A DNA stretch of 53,372 nucleotides from Candidatus Atribacteria bacterium (GCA_018402425.1 JAGYIZ010000011.1:1-53372), one strand, 5' to 3'. Positions 28,725-39,584 are shown, counted from the stretch's first letter. Translations and numbers: made by a program. Notes: generated by a model from the sequence alone, not told the origin.

Positions 28725-31486
28725 TTTTCTCCTCCTTGAATTTTACTAATTTTAATAATAATGGTAACAATAAAAGCGTATAGACCACACTTATTAACAT
28801 AACACTTCCGATAAGTTTGGCGAATTCTGAAATCATATTAATTTCAGAAAAAGCCAGGACAAATAATCCCGCTGCTACGGAAATAGAATTAAAGACGATA
28901 GCTCTGCCTGTACCGGTTAAGGTAACCTTCATGGCCTTGATCTGATCATATTCTTTTAATTCCAGCTTATAACGATTGATAAAATGAATTGTGTAATCAA
29001 TTCCGGCCCCGATGGCAATACTCGCGACCATCATAGTGCCTATGTTAAGCGAAATACCCAGGACTCCCATTATACCAAATGCGGTTAAGATGGTAAAAAT
29101 AATCGGGATCATGGCAGTAAGGCCGATCCAGAGAGAACCAAACTGTAAAATTAGCAATATAAAGACTAAAACAAACGCAGTAAGCATACTTTTGATCTGC
29201 CCCTGAAAAACACTCTGGTTGACCTGGTTTGTAATAACTGGAATTCCAGTAAGTCTGTAAGAAAAATTGATTTCTCCCTCAGCATCAGGAACATAAACAT
29301 AATCATCGGTTAGATACCAGAGATAATTTGCATCTTCCTTGCTTAGCTCCTGATCGAGTATCTTGGTAATTTCAATTTGAGCATATGAGATTCTCTCCCG
29401 CTCTGCGGCAATGGCAATGGAGCTGTCAATAACCTCTTTTAAGTACTCAGCATCTTCTTCAAGTATCTCATGTTGTCCTAAACTCTCAATGAAAATACCA
29501 TCTTCAGGATAGACTTCCAGGTATTCTGCAATAATTGGCCGCATGTCGGTTGTTGAGACACCAAAATCTTCCAGTTCCAAAGCTGATAGAATAATCACTT
29601 CCTCTATAAAATCATCTTCTGGTTGGACAAAGTCTTCATCAGGCAGACCGGCAATTTCAATAAGTAATTTCTTAAGCTCTTCTGTATTATGAGTACTCAG
29701 ACCGTTTGCCTGCCAGGAACTGAGAATATCCTCAGCAATATAGGGATAGTACTGCTGTTTTTCTTGGTTTGTTAATTGATTCAAATTTACTTCCTTGACA
29801 GGTTTAGGGAGTTTTTGGATAAATTGGTCTATCTTTCTGATAGATTGATCTACAGCCAGAGAAGTCATTTCTCGAGAGCGTATTTGCAAGATGGTGTTTT
29901 GATCCTGATTTGCAATCATAGAATTAATGTTTTCATTATCTCCGGCAAAGAACCAGAGGTTATCGATCTTATCAGGATTGGCTGGAATAATCTTTTTATT
30001 TTCCATAGCCTCATTGAGCTGAGCAACAAAGGTAGTAATAGAAGATGGCTGTGCCAGGGAAGGGAGTCGTCTGGCATAATTTTGGATTTTATCAATGTTC
30101 CTCAAAATATAAGGATGTTTAACATAATCTGCTTCTATGTAAACATAGAGGAAATCTACACCACCGAATTTCTCTTTGAAGTAATCCATCGTTTTAGTAA
30201 TTGGGTTGTTTTCTCCCAGTCTGCTTTCAATGGAAGAATCGGGTTTAACCTGGAAGGAAAAAATAATTGAGAAAATTACCACAGTCAAAATAAATCCAAT
30301 TACCAAATACCTTTTATTGATAATAGATCTGGCGATAACCTTTAGAATTTTGGTAACCAGGTCATTGGCATGATAAGAAAAATTATCAGGTACCTTCTTT
30401 GGTGTAAAGAGATTGAAAAGAGCTCCCAGTAGAAAAATAACTAAAAGAAAAGCTACAAAGATACCTATTGTGGCAAAGACACCAAATTCAGTCATTGGTC
30501 TTACTACTGCCGTAACAAGAGAAGCAAATCCTGCCATAGTAGTTAAAGCACTCATCATGATAGGGATAAAAACAAATTCTATGCTCTTTTCAATTGCATC
30601 CCTGGGAGATAGAAAATGTCTTTGCTCATAGTATCTGCTGATAAAATGAATCCCATAGGCAGTTACCAAAGAGAGCATGATAATCGGAATAGCAGATATA
30701 ACAATAGTTACTGTTCTGCCTGATAATGCTACTGAACTCAATAGCCAAAAAGAGGTTAGGAGAGCGACTAAAACCGGTAAAAAAGTTCCCTGGATACTCC
30801 TAAAACAATAATAAAGAAGAATTAGCATCACAATTGCAGCTATAATAGCTAAGGACATATTATTTAAAGCCATTTCAGTGATTTGTGCTTCCATAATAGG
30901 AATGCCGAAGCTTTCTATGTGGTTTATATTTTTTTTATATTTATTGATAATATTTTCTATATCTTTTCTTAACAGAGTTCCATTTACATTATCCGGAGAT
31001 TCTATCATAACTAAAACCACTTGACCGTCTGAAGACAAATAAGCACCTTTTATCAAGTCATCTCCGAGAGCAGCTTTTTTTAATTCCAATGCCTCTTCTT
31101 CTGATTCAGGAAAAGCTTCAACAAATTCTCTTACTTCAATACCAAAATCAGTAGCGATAATTTTTGGCATATTCAGAAATGAATTAACTGAAACTATATA
31201 GTCAGATTTTTCTAGCTGTTCAGTAATTAGTTTGTTTTTTAAATTGTCGTTCAAATAGATTATCATATTCAAGGATACCAGGGTGAGATTTTCATCATAT
31301 TTTCCAAATTTCTCTGGAAACTTTCTGGATAAAATTGAATCTCTGGATCATTTTCGATAGGTATTTAGTAATATCATCTTCCACTTTTAAACTGCCAATC
31401 TGGGTAATTCTAATATAGTTATAACTAAACCAAGGCAATGATAAATTTGAATGTGTAGTAATGAATTTAGCTAATTGTTTCACCAT
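28708..31486 (-). CDS. RND/MMPL-family exporter (COG1033, two SSD halves), N-terminus frameshifted
   Basis: A large RND-superfamily transporter of the 'predicted exporter'/MMPL group, proton-driven and placed in the inner membrane. The open frame from 31272 gives 854 residues with two sterol-sensing-like halves: TM bundles near 135-290 with GIHFISRYYEQR, and near 690-850 with GIDYTIHFINRY. Each is preceded by a large periplasmic domain. The normal first TM and the start of the first loop lie upstream in other frames: MVKQLAKF at 31486, KVEDDITKYLS, then FGKYDENLTLVSL runs into the open frame. So the true start is 31486 and one or two indels lie at about 31275-31440. It overlaps tetR by 20 bases and the LolA-like gene by 17. 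Substrate probably lipid or hydrophobic. Confidence 0.87.
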
Positions 31487-32152
31487 CTATACGTACTTCC
31501 CCATATGCTTTATATTTTGTGATAGAAAAATATTCAAGTAAACATTCTTCTTCAAAAACTAACCTATATTTTCTACCTTTGATACCATAAATAACGAGTT
31601 TGGCAAGCATTTCAATGACTTCTTCAGTTGAATAGAAAAATTTTGATATCACTTCCGGAATTGCAATTGATTGCACTGTATTAAGAATGACCAGACGATA
31701 ATGTCAAGGTCAATATCCTTGCGCACAGTTCCTTCTTTTTTACCCTGTTTAAGTAATTCTTAATTGGTTGTTAATCATTTTTCTCGAAGATAGCTAATGA
31801 CTTGCCAGGCATCTGGATTGTTTTTACGAATAATTTCAAAGGCCTTTATGTTGAATTGTGAAATTTGTGGATTGCACCAAAGACATGAATTGCTTTAGGA
31901 CACCTAATCCACTGTCATTTTTTTCTTTATGATTTGATCAATTCTCTCCTGAAATTCGCCGAAGAAATCATAAATAACAGATTCCAGTAAGCGATCTTTT
32001 ACTTTTAAAGAATTGATAAAGAGTTTTTACTCATTTGAAGCTCTATGGCCAATTCATCCATTGTTACTTTGGAATAACCAAAACTGAAGAAGGATTTCCT
32101 TGCAGCCGATAATATTCCTTTTTCTAATATTATTATATTGGTCTTTTAACAT
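31467..32152 (-). pseudogene. TetR-family regulator of the export operon, frameshifted
   Basis: Joined frames give a TetR N-terminal HTH: ILSAARKSFFSFGYSKVTMDELA, then IELQMSK followed in another frame by TLYQFFKSKRSLLESVIYDFFGEF, which is the classic TetR helix-turn-helix signature. The C-terminal 69 residues (EVISKFFYSTEEVIEMLAKLV ... YGEVRIDGETIS) are open between 31676 and 31467. ATG 32152 begins MLKDQYNNI. At least three indels interrupt it. The end overlaps the RND start by 20 bases, so regulator and exporter are coupled. By family it would repress its own operon and respond to the exported compound or a lipid; this is inference. Confidence 0.75.
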
Positions 32153-33477
32153 ATATGTACCAAAATTATAAAATATAAAAACTATTATAGTATATTAAGT
32201 TTCTTTTTTATTATAAATATACTCCCAGTTACTGTCAAGGAATTTTTAAATCTTTTGTGAAACATAAACATATTAGAATGGTATCATAATGTTTATTATT
32301 TTGGATAGCAGATAATTGAGCCTGTGTTATAGTTTCTGTAGAAGTGAACAAAAGTTAATTAAGATATATAATAAATCTCAATAATTTTAAAATTACCAAA
32401 GTATCAACAGGTTTTAATATAAAATATAAAAATTTTATTCATGTTGAATAACATGTTGAATAATCAGTACAATAATATTAAAATGAGAAAAAGATATGAT
32501 CGTTCTGTAAAACTGTTCTTTTTAAAGGCTTTTATGCCACCTACTGAGGTGGTATTTACTGAAATCCATCAGATTAATTCCAGATTTTACATTATATAAA
32601 GGAAAAATCCACAAAATAATTTATAATTTCTATTTTGTTTTATTTTTAGGATATTTAAGTTATAATATAAGGAAATATAGTTTAACGAAAATATTATTTG
32701 AGAAAAGGAGTGGATGATTTTAAAAATATCAAGTGTTGTTTTATCGACAAAGTGTAAAACAAGTGGTACTGAAAACCTGTCCAAAGGATTGTCGAGGTTG
32801 AATAATCAGCATATATAATAGCAATTTTCTTAAATAAATAATTATAAAATATTATCTACAATATTTATGATATTTCTGGTATAATCCATTTGAAATAGTT
32901 AATTTTATACTTTAAATTTTAAGAGAAAGGTTGTCAAGGAGATTGAAGTGATTTAAGAAGAATGAAAGAAAGGGTACAATTCTTTAGATGACATTTATTC
33001 GATTAAAGACTGATTGAAGAAAAGAGAAAAGAAATAAGAGAACTTGAATCGCGATTGAGGAGTCGGCAAAAACTGATTTTAATGAAAAACGATGAGGAAC
33101 TGCAGCAGTAAGAAAGACAAGTAAAACAAGCTTTTAGAGAAAGAATTGAAAAGTTTACAAAGAAAATTTTAATAGGTAAACAAATAATTTGGTATAGATG
33201 TTCAAGAAGATAGGAGTTTTAAAAGATTGAAAAAAATTATTTAGATAATAAATATTTATTAACTATGATGATAGCCAAAAGGGCTAAATAGCAAATCAGG
33301 GCTATAAGCCCCTTGTAGAAATGAATGCAAGAAACAATCGGCAGGTAGGGGCACTAAAGGAGATTCAAGAAGAGAAGGTATATGTTAAGGGCGAAAAGGA
33401 AACTCTCTGAGGAAAATAAATGACTGAGTATGCTAATTAGTCAAAAGAATTAGCATTACTTATACTATTGAGATTTT
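32153..33477. other. 1.3-kb region without intact genes; decayed coiled-coil ORF and a hairpin
   Basis: Strongly A+T-rich. From about 32960 to 33420 on the plus strand stretches of coiled-coil-like coding remain (LIEEKRKEIRELESRLRSRQK, RQVKQAFRERIEKFTKKIL, NQGYKPLVEMNARNNRQVG), interrupted by stops. This looks like a decayed gene of unknown family. A hairpin CCACCT-ACTG-AGGTGG at 32537-32552 followed by TATTTAC resembles the right end of the MITE. A short repeat GTTGAATAATCAG occurs near 32455 and 32795. Nothing else was recognised. Confidence 0.4.
33430..33456. repeat. Perfect 9-bp hairpin upstream of the terminator-like hairpin
   Basis: ATGCTAATT (33430-33438) and AATTAGCAT (33448-33456) form a perfect 9-base stem with a 9-base loop. 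It lies 21 bases before the next hairpin, forming a tandem pair. There is no T-run; the role is unknown. Confidence 0.4.
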
Positions 33478-33511
33478 AAACCCGTTTTACCTTGAAAGCT
33501 AAAACGGGTTT
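33478..33511. terminator. Terminator-like hairpin
   Basis: A perfect 12-base stem AAACCCGTTTTA / TAAAACGGGTTT with a 10-base loop. Only short T-rich sequence follows (TTTAATGTTTA). It lies between the decayed region and the second beta-barrel gene, about 115 bases before that start. Confidence 0.6.
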
Positions 33512-33627
33512 AATGTTTATTCTAAATATATGCCCCCGGATAAGCCTTTTTTACTTAAATCCAGCCGAAAAGATGTCATAATAAATAGAGAATAAATATT
33601 TGATATATTTAAACGGTAGAGCCAGCC

Positions 33628-34721
33628 ATGAAGAGATATTATTTATTAATTGGTTTTCTATTTACTTTGATTTTATCAATTGCTCTATTAAATTCACCAA
33701 TTAGAGCAAAGGATATTCAATTTGGTGGCCAGCTTGATGCCTCACTGACCGGTTTTTACGACAGTGAATTAGGATATGGTTATATCCCCCAGGCTAGTCT
33801 GGATATGGAATTATTTGTTCCCCGTTGGGGCGATAATGAAATCAAATGTGCAGCTAATCTCTATACTGATATAGAGGAAGCTCAAGTAAATTTTTTTTGG
33901 AAAAGATTATATTGGAAACATAGATTTGAAAACCTGCATCTCACTATTGGAAGACAGCCAATATCCTGGTCTTTCGGATCCATGTTAAATCCGGTAGACT
34001 ATTCCCTGGGGGCTATGGCCTTAGATGAAGAATATAGTGCTAAATATCAAAATGCTGTGGAAGCTTATTTTCCTATAAATTGGCATACCAGTTTGTCTTT
34101 TGTAGGGTCTATCCCCGATAATAGTAATAATCTGAAAGTTGGTTTGAGAGGGAGAATATTGATTAATGATTTTGATGTAACGATTCATTTTGTACAGGAA
34201 AACGTAATAACAGATATAACCAGCCAAGCAGCGTTTTGGCATCACCGCCAAGGGGGATGTGGGTAAGTTTGGTGTTTACGGTGCATTAGGATATTACAGG
34301 GAAGAAACTGATTCTTTTTCACTTTTGGCCGGTCTGGATTATAGTTATTTCTTTCAGGCAGGCAACCAACTATATTTACAGATGGAATACTTGAATATTC
34401 CGCCTCAACTTTTATCGCAGATTACCGGCTCAATGATGTCAGGGGAAAATGAAAAGGAAAAAAATATAGATCTGCTAGTAGGGAATATATCCTATCAGAT
34501 TGATGATTTTTCCAGTATTGGCATGACTTCTTTCTGTAATTTCAGTGATGGATCCAAATTATTCATACCGAGATACAGCAACCAGATCAATACCCATACT
34601 ACTATCGAGATTCAGGCAGGAATGATGATGAAGGTAATTGAGGAATCGAATTCATCTTCCTTAAAATCTTTTGGTGAATGAACCGGCTTTTGTAGAGCTT
34701 GGTATTAATTATGCTTTTTAA
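33628..34721 (+). pseudogene. Outer-membrane beta-barrel protein, frameshifted twice
   Basis: Opens with a signal peptide (MKRYYLLIGFLFTLILSIA ... PIRA, about 1-27) followed by barrel-like strands (GGQLDASLTGFYDSELGYGY). The segment TIGRQPISWSFGSMLNPVDY parallels KAGKIITRWGAADLFSPLDNF in the barrel of the export operon, so the two are probably paralogues. The frame changes near 34260 (into VYGALGYYREETDSFSLLAG) and again near 34675, where NEPAFVELGINYAF gives the expected Phe-terminated last strand ending at TAA 34719-34721. The joined length is about 363 residues. It may work with the export operon upstream, but it is on the opposite strand. Two indels only, so errors are possible. Confidence 0.72.
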
Positions 34722-34815
34722 ATGGCATAATATTTGCTTATGTTGTTTAGATGATGGAATTTAAAGAAATATTTTTAAAAACGTATTACTATAATTACTA
34801 TAAAAGGAGGAGAAA

Positions 34816-36642
34816 TTGACTAAAATTAAAATTAAGTATTGCTAGTGGTAAAGAAAATACGGGTAAAACATTAATATCAAATCCAACTTAGCTCGTACTA
34901 TAAGCGATATGGGAGAAAAGGTGCATTATATTGATTGTGATGTTGAAGAGCCAAACGGTCATTTATTTTTAAATCCTAAGAATAACCAGGAAGAAGTCAT
35001 TCGTTTGTTATCCCCTGCTGGTGTAGATGATGCTAAATGTATAAAATGTGGCAAATGCAGTGAAGCATGTCATTATAATGCTATTGCAGTGGTTAAAGAT
35101 AAGGTATTATTTTTTAAAGAGTTATGTCATTTATGTGGTGCATGCCAGATAGTATGTCCTGTTGATGCAATTATTGAAGAAGAGAGAAGCATTGGGACCC
35201 TACGCCATGGCTTAAGTGGGGAAATTGATTTTCATGACGGCTTGCTGGCTACTGCGGAGGGAGGAATGTCTCCCCGCTTAATAAGAAAATTGAAAACATA
35301 CATCAGTGAAGGAATTAATATTTTGGATTCCTCGCCCGGGACAGCCTGCCCGGTAGTGGAGACCATCAAAGATGCAGATCTTTGTGTATTAGTAACTGAT
35401 CCTACCCCTTTTGGAATGCATGATCTTAAATTAGCAGTGGCTATGGCTCGTAGCTTGAAGAAAGAGCCGGTCATTATTGTGAATAGAGCAAGTTATAATA
35501 GGTTAGATTTAGAAGAATATTGCCAAGCTCAGCAATTAGAAATCGTAGGCGAGATACCCAATGACCGTAAATTGCCCATTTTTATTCCCGGGGAGACCTC
35601 ATTATTGATGAAATTCCCGAGTATATCCATTAAGAAGATAGCTGCCAGGATTATCGAAAGTGCTAAACATGAAAGACAGGTAAAGAAACTCGCCGAGGAA
35701 AGCTATTTTTTCCAGGACCGCCAGGTAATTAAGAAAAGTCTAGAATCAGATGAGATGCATGGAAAAAGACCCAAAGAAGTTGTTATTATAAGTGGGAAAG
35801 GCGGAACTGGCAAGACTTCACTTGCTGCTTCCTTATCGGCATTAGATCATTCTATGGTAATTGCCGATTGCGATGTAGATGCTGCTGATCTGCACCTGAT
35901 TTTAAAGCCAAAAATTAAAGAAAGCGGTTATTTTAGCGGGGGTGTGAATGCCAAAATCATACAAGAAAAATGTACTGCCTGTGGTAAATGGGTGATGCCT
36001 GTCATTTGGCTATTGAAAAAGAGGTTAAGGAAGGTAAGACTAAATATTATATTAACCCGGTAGATTGCGAAGGTTGTGGAGTTTGCCATCTGGTCTGCCC
36101 GGAAGATGCCATTGAAGTCCATGATGCCATAAATGGGGAATGGTTTATATCTGAAACACGTTTTGGTCCCATGAGTCACGCTCGTTTGGGTATTGCTGAA
36201 GAAAATTCAGGAAGATTAGTAACTTTAGTGCGGGACCATGCAGTTAATTTATCTAAAAAATATGAAATCAAAAATAATTTGATTGATGGCTCCCCCGGAA
36301 CAGGATGTCCTGTTATTGCCTCTCTTACGGCAGCGGATTATGCAGTAATTGTAACAGAACCGACAGTCTCCGGATTGCATGACATGAAACGAGTTTTTGA
36401 ATTAGTTAAATATTTTGGTATGAAAAAGCCGCGTAGTAGTAAATAAATTTGATATTAATAAAGATATGACTGAGAAAATTAAAGAAGAAGCCAGTAAAGC
36501 AGGAATAAAGATGTTGGGGTTTATTCCCTATGATGAAATTGTGACGGAAGCCCAGATAAAAGAGCAATCAGTAATTGAGGCAGAAAATAGTGCAGTTGCA
36601 AAGGAAATAATTAAAGTAAATAAAATATCAAGAATGAAATAG
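34816..36642 (+). pseudogene. Fused tandem MinD-like ATPases with inserted ferredoxin domains (COG1149), frameshifted
   Basis: Two MinD-superfamily P-loop ATPases, each with an inserted 2x[4Fe-4S] ferredoxin, joined in one reading frame. Usually these are two adjacent genes. TTG 34816 follows AAGGAGG with 5-base spacing. Unit 1 has a deviant Walker A SGKENTGKT (standard is GKGGTGKT), DCDVEEPNGHLF, and cysteines CIKCGKCSEAC / CHLCGACQIVCP. Unit 2 starts near codon 290 with VIISGKGGTGKTS, DCDVDAADLHL, CTACGK(C), CEGCGVCHLVCP and SPGTGCPVIASL. Frames change near 34830-34890, at about 35990 and near 36430. The family is thought to assemble or regulate metal or Fe-S sites, often beside NifX/NifB-like genes; none is seen here. 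Function unknown. Confidence 0.82.
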
Positions 36643-36769
36643 CAAGTAGCCAAATAAATAGATGTAAATGATAGATGACAAATTGTAATTATTATTGTAA
36701 CTAGGAGAAATTTTGAATATTTCAGGAATTGACGTAACTATTTATATGAGCATCGGTGGAGATTTATAA

Positions 36770-37489
36770 ATGAGACCAAGAAATGGGAATGAAATCAATG
36801 AATCTGACCAAAAAAAAGGTTTTTCGCCTCCTCCTTTACAATCGCCTTATTCTACACAATTGGAAAAAATTGACCTAATAGAAATAGGAGATATCAGGAT
36901 ACCTGAGAAAGATATTACGCAAGTGATTAACCAAAGGAAAAGTGTTAGAAGCTATCTGGAAGAATCGCTTACATTGGAGGAATTGTCATATTTACTATGG
37001 TGTACTCAGGGTGTAAAAAAGATAATTTCCAATACGACTACCAAGAGAATTGTTCCTTCGGCAGGTTCCCGTCATCCCCTGGAAACGTATTTGGTAATCA
37101 ATCGAGTAAAAGGGTTGCCCATAGGGTTATATCGATACATAAGCCTGGAACATAAACTACTTAAAATTAAGACCGACTCTCAAATTATGAAGAAAATAGT
37201 TGAAGCTTGTAATGACCAACAATTCATCGGTAAAAGTGCTTTAATATTTATATGGAGTGCTAATATATATCGAATGAAGTGGCGACATGGGGAGAGAGCT
37301 TATCGTTATATTTTTCTTGATGCGGGTCATGTTGGTCAAAATTTATATTTAGCTGCTACTGTTATTAATTGTGGGGTTTGTACTATCAGTGTATTTTTAG
37401 ATGATGAGCTAAATCATCTGGTAGGTATTGATGGGAAAAACGAATTTGTAATTTATATGGCAGCAGTGGGGAAATCCAAACCATCTTAA
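36770..37489 (+). CDS. SagB-type nitroreductase-family FMN oxidoreductase
   Basis: A 239-residue nitroreductase-fold protein closest in style to SagB/ThcOx dehydrogenases and to the anaerobe 'SagB/ThcOx family dehydrogenase' group. Motifs: INQRKSVRSYLEESLTLEELSYLLWCTQG (about 50-78), VPSAGSRHPLETYLVI (about 91-106), the FMN-binding GLYRY near 122, and a C-terminal AGHVGQNLYLAATVINCGVCTIS. SagB enzymes oxidise azoline rings in thiazole-modified peptides, but no azoline cyclodehydratase (YcaO) or precursor peptide is present here. A stand-alone redox role is therefore more likely. GGTGGAG precedes the ATG. It follows the MinD-like gene by 127 bases and may share its transcript. Confidence 0.87.
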   Translation: MRPRNGNEINESDQKKGFSPPPLQSPYSTQLEKIDLIEIGDIRIPEKDITQVINQRKSVRSYLEESLTLEELSYLLWCTQGVKKIISNTTTKRIVPSAGSRHPLETYLVINRVKGLPIGLYRYISLEHKLLKIKTDSQIMKKIVEACNDQQFIGKSALIFIWSANIYRMKWRHGERAYRYIFLDAGHVGQNLYLAATVINCGVCTISVFLDDELNHLVGIDGKNEFVIYMAAVGKSKPS

Positions 37490-37535
37490 TTTTACCCTCT
37501 AAATAAATTTTTATAACATATCTAAGAATCTTATA

Positions 37536-37564
37536 TTGACATATAAAATTTTTTATGTTATATC
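37536..37564 (+). promoter_or_regulatory. Putative promoter of the SorC-family regulator
   Basis: TTGACA (37536-37541), a 17-base spacer and TATATC (37559-37564). The TTG at 37536 would begin a longer reading frame, but it is part of this -35 box. This favours the downstream TTG at 37587 as the start. Confidence 0.55.
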
Positions 37565-37586
37565 AATTGTTAAGGGGGATGAACAA

Positions 37587-38540
37587 TTGTACAATGAGCA
37601 GGATATTCTAGCAAAAATATGCTGGCTTTATTACTTTAAACATCACACACAACAGCAGATTGCCTCTCAGCTTAATATTTCCCGTATCAAGGTTCAAAGA
37701 TTGCTTACAGAAGCCAAAGAAAAGGGAATTGTTAGATTTAAGATTGCTCAGGATAAATATAATTTACTCTCCCTGGAAGAAGAATTCAAAACATGCTTCA
37801 ATCTAGATGATGTTATTATTGTCCCTTCAGACTCACTATTGCCGATTAATGATAAGGAATTAAAAAAAGAATTAGCAGAAGCCGCTCGAATATATTTAGA
37901 AGATAAATTAAGTCGATTTGAATATATTGGAATAGGCATGGGCGATACTTTAAGATATTTTGCTGAGAAACTAACTGTTCAGCAGGGATTCTCGAATAAG
38001 GATATAAAAATTATTTCTCTTTTTGGGAACTTGTTGCTTAATGCCTCAGTTAATCCTTATTCTATCGGATACAAAATTGCCGAGAAATTAGATGGCACTT
38101 TTTATGGTTTATGGGCTCCTGCAAAGCTTGATTCAGATGAATTTGCGAGTGCATTTAGACAGCAAAAACTAATTAAAGATGTATTGCTAATGATGGAAAA
38201 AGTTCAATTATCTATAATTGGCATAGGTAATATCAATACAGGCCTTATCAGGAAATTCAACTTGATTAGTGAGGAAGAATTCGATTCTTTATTAAGCAAA
38301 AAGGCAGTCGGAGAAATTTTAGGGTATTGGTTTAACATAGAAGGTTCAGAAGTTATGCCTGAATTAAGAAAGAAAATTATCGGTGCCCCGATTAAATTGC
38401 CGGGCAAGACGCTTGCCATTGCTGGTGGAATGGATAAGGTTAGTCCTATCATGGGTGCCCTGCATGGAAAATTAATCGATATTCTCATAACCAATGAAAA
38501 AACAGCGAAGATAATCATTGAAAAAGAAAAAGCAATTTAA
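37587..38540 (+). CDS. SorC/DeoR-family sugar-binding transcriptional regulator
   Basis: A 317-residue SorC-family regulator. The N-terminal HTH reads ICWLYYFKHHTQQQIASQLNISRIKVQRLLTEAKEKGIV (about 8-46). The C-terminal sugar-phosphate-binding domain, related to NagB/RpiA, has the loops YIGIGMGDTLRYFAE (about 122-136), ISLFGN and SIIGIGNINTG, and ends VAGGMDKVSPIMGALHGKLIDILITNEKTA-like. Such proteins are usually controlled by a phosphorylated sugar from the pathway they govern. TTG 37587 has AAGGGGG 8 bases upstream. It sits directly ahead of the ABC-transporter operon, and a spaced inverted repeat at 38595-38623 is its likely operator. The effector sugar cannot be told from sequence. Confidence 0.9.
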   Translation: MYNEQDILAKICWLYYFKHHTQQQIASQLNISRIKVQRLLTEAKEKGIVRFKIAQDKYNLLSLEEEFKTCFNLDDVIIVPSDSLLPINDKELKKELAEAARIYLEDKLSRFEYIGIGMGDTLRYFAEKLTVQQGFSNKDIKIISLFGNLLLNASVNPYSIGYKIAEKLDGTFYGLWAPAKLDSDEFASAFRQQKLIKDVLLMMEKVQLSIIGIGNINTGLIRKFNLISEEEFDSLLSKKAVGEILGYWFNIEGSEVMPELRKKIIGAPIKLPGKTLAIAGGMDKVSPIMGALHGKLIDILITNEKTAKIIIEKEKAI

Positions 38541-38594
38541 TAAAAAAATCAGGAGGTGTCATCATACAGAAAAGCTATAACATTCAAAATCTAT

Positions 38595-38623
38595 AACTAT
38601 TACGCAAATAACCTATAATAGTT
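38595..38623. promoter_or_regulatory. Candidate SorC operator upstream of the transport operon
   Basis: A perfect inverted repeat AACTATTA (38595-38602) / TAATAGTT (38616-38623). The half-site centres are 21 bases apart (two helical turns), a good geometry for a dimer or tetramer. It lies between the regulator gene and the first permease, about 60 bases upstream of its start. Confidence 0.5.
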
Positions 38624-38684
38624 GTATTATTACAGAGGAAAAATGTAATGTTAAAGTATAATGTAAAAAGGAGGTAGATTTTCA

Positions 38685-39584
38685 TTGTCCACTAATTCGA
38701 ATCAAATCAGTGCTAAAAAAATTGAAAATAAAAAATTAAAGTATTTTTTGTGGCCGGCAATTTTGATCCCACTATTTGCTGGGATCATTCCATATTTTAT
38801 TGGGATAGGATTATCTTTTACTAATTGGAAATTGGCATTTCGCAATATACAATTTATTGGTTTTCAGAATTATTTAGCTATGTTTGCTAATGCTGATTTT
38901 TGGAGTGCCGTTAAAGTTACTATTATATTTTCAGGATTATGTTTAATCATTGAACTATTAGTTGGGTTTCTCGTTGGTTGGCTGCTTAGCGTTAATTTAA
39001 AAGGCCAATCTTTTTTTAGATCAATTATTTTAATACCATTAATGGTGGCACCTGTGCTTTCTGCATTGATGTGGAAACTTATGTTGCCCCAGCATGGTGT
39101 TATAAATTACCTGCTCTCATTTTTTGGTATTGAGGGAATAAGTTGGTTATCTAACCCATCTACGGCTTTATATACCCTGGTTTTTATAGACTGTTATATT
39201 TATATCCCGTTTGTTGCAATTATTATCCTGGCAGGGTTTCAGTCTTTACCAAAAGAGCCTTATGAGGCGGCTGCTGTTGATGGAGCAAGTAAATTATTTG
39301 TCTTTAGAAGAATAACAATTCCTTTGATTATGCCCTTGATTTTGTTAGCTTTTATATTTAGATTTATTCTTTCACTAAAAACTTTTGACATCTTTTATGC
39401 TACAACAGGAGGAGGCCCCGGTAATTTAACTACAAATTTACATTTATTTGCTTATTTAAATACCTTTAAATATGGTCAGGCTGCAAAGTCTACTTCTGTT
39501 GTTTTAATATTATTTTTAGTTATCTTTCTTATTAGTATGTATCTTATTAAACGTTGGACAAAAGCAACCGAGTATCAGGGATGA
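38685..39584 (+). CDS. Sugar ABC transporter permease, MalF/UgpA-type (CUT1)
   Basis: A 299-residue inner-membrane permease with six predicted TM segments. It starts with FLWPAILIPLFAGIIPYFIGIGLSFTNW and contains the coupling EAA loop EPYEAAAVDGASKLFVFRRITIPLIMP (about 194-219), which docks on the ATPase. The GGPGNLTTNL segment near 240 is typical of CUT1 permeases for oligosaccharides, glycerol-phosphate or polyols. Start TTG 38685 follows AAGGAGG. It pairs with the next permease; both share the operon with two ATPase genes and a broken binding protein. Role: importing the sugar or polyol used by the dehydrogenase and kinase of the locus. Confidence 0.92.
   Translation: MSTNSNQISAKKIENKKLKYFLWPAILIPLFAGIIPYFIGIGLSFTNWKLAFRNIQFIGFQNYLAMFANADFWSAVKVTIIFSGLCLIIELLVGFLVGWLLSVNLKGQSFFRSIILIPLMVAPVLSALMWKLMLPQHGVINYLLSFFGIEGISWLSNPSTALYTLVFIDCYIYIPFVAIIILAGFQSLPKEPYEAAAVDGASKLFVFRRITIPLIMPLILLAFIFRFILSLKTFDIFYATTGGGPGNLTTNLHLFAYLNTFKYGQAAKSTSVVLILFLVIFLISMYLIKRWTKATEYQG

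Noticed and set aside
32260-32300. Loose inverted repeat (ATAAACAT ... ATGTTTAT) as tetR operator
   Set aside because: It lies about 110 bases upstream of tetR with a 19-base spacer, and A+T content makes such matches common.
33240-33420. GC-richer structured stretch suspected to be a riboswitch (c-di-GMP-like)
   Set aside because: The conserved riboswitch core does not fit and one frame reads as decayed coiled-coil protein.
36770-37489. Thiazole/bottromycin-type peptide cluster suggested by the SagB-like enzyme
   Set aside because: No YcaO, LanB-like or precursor peptide gene lies nearby.
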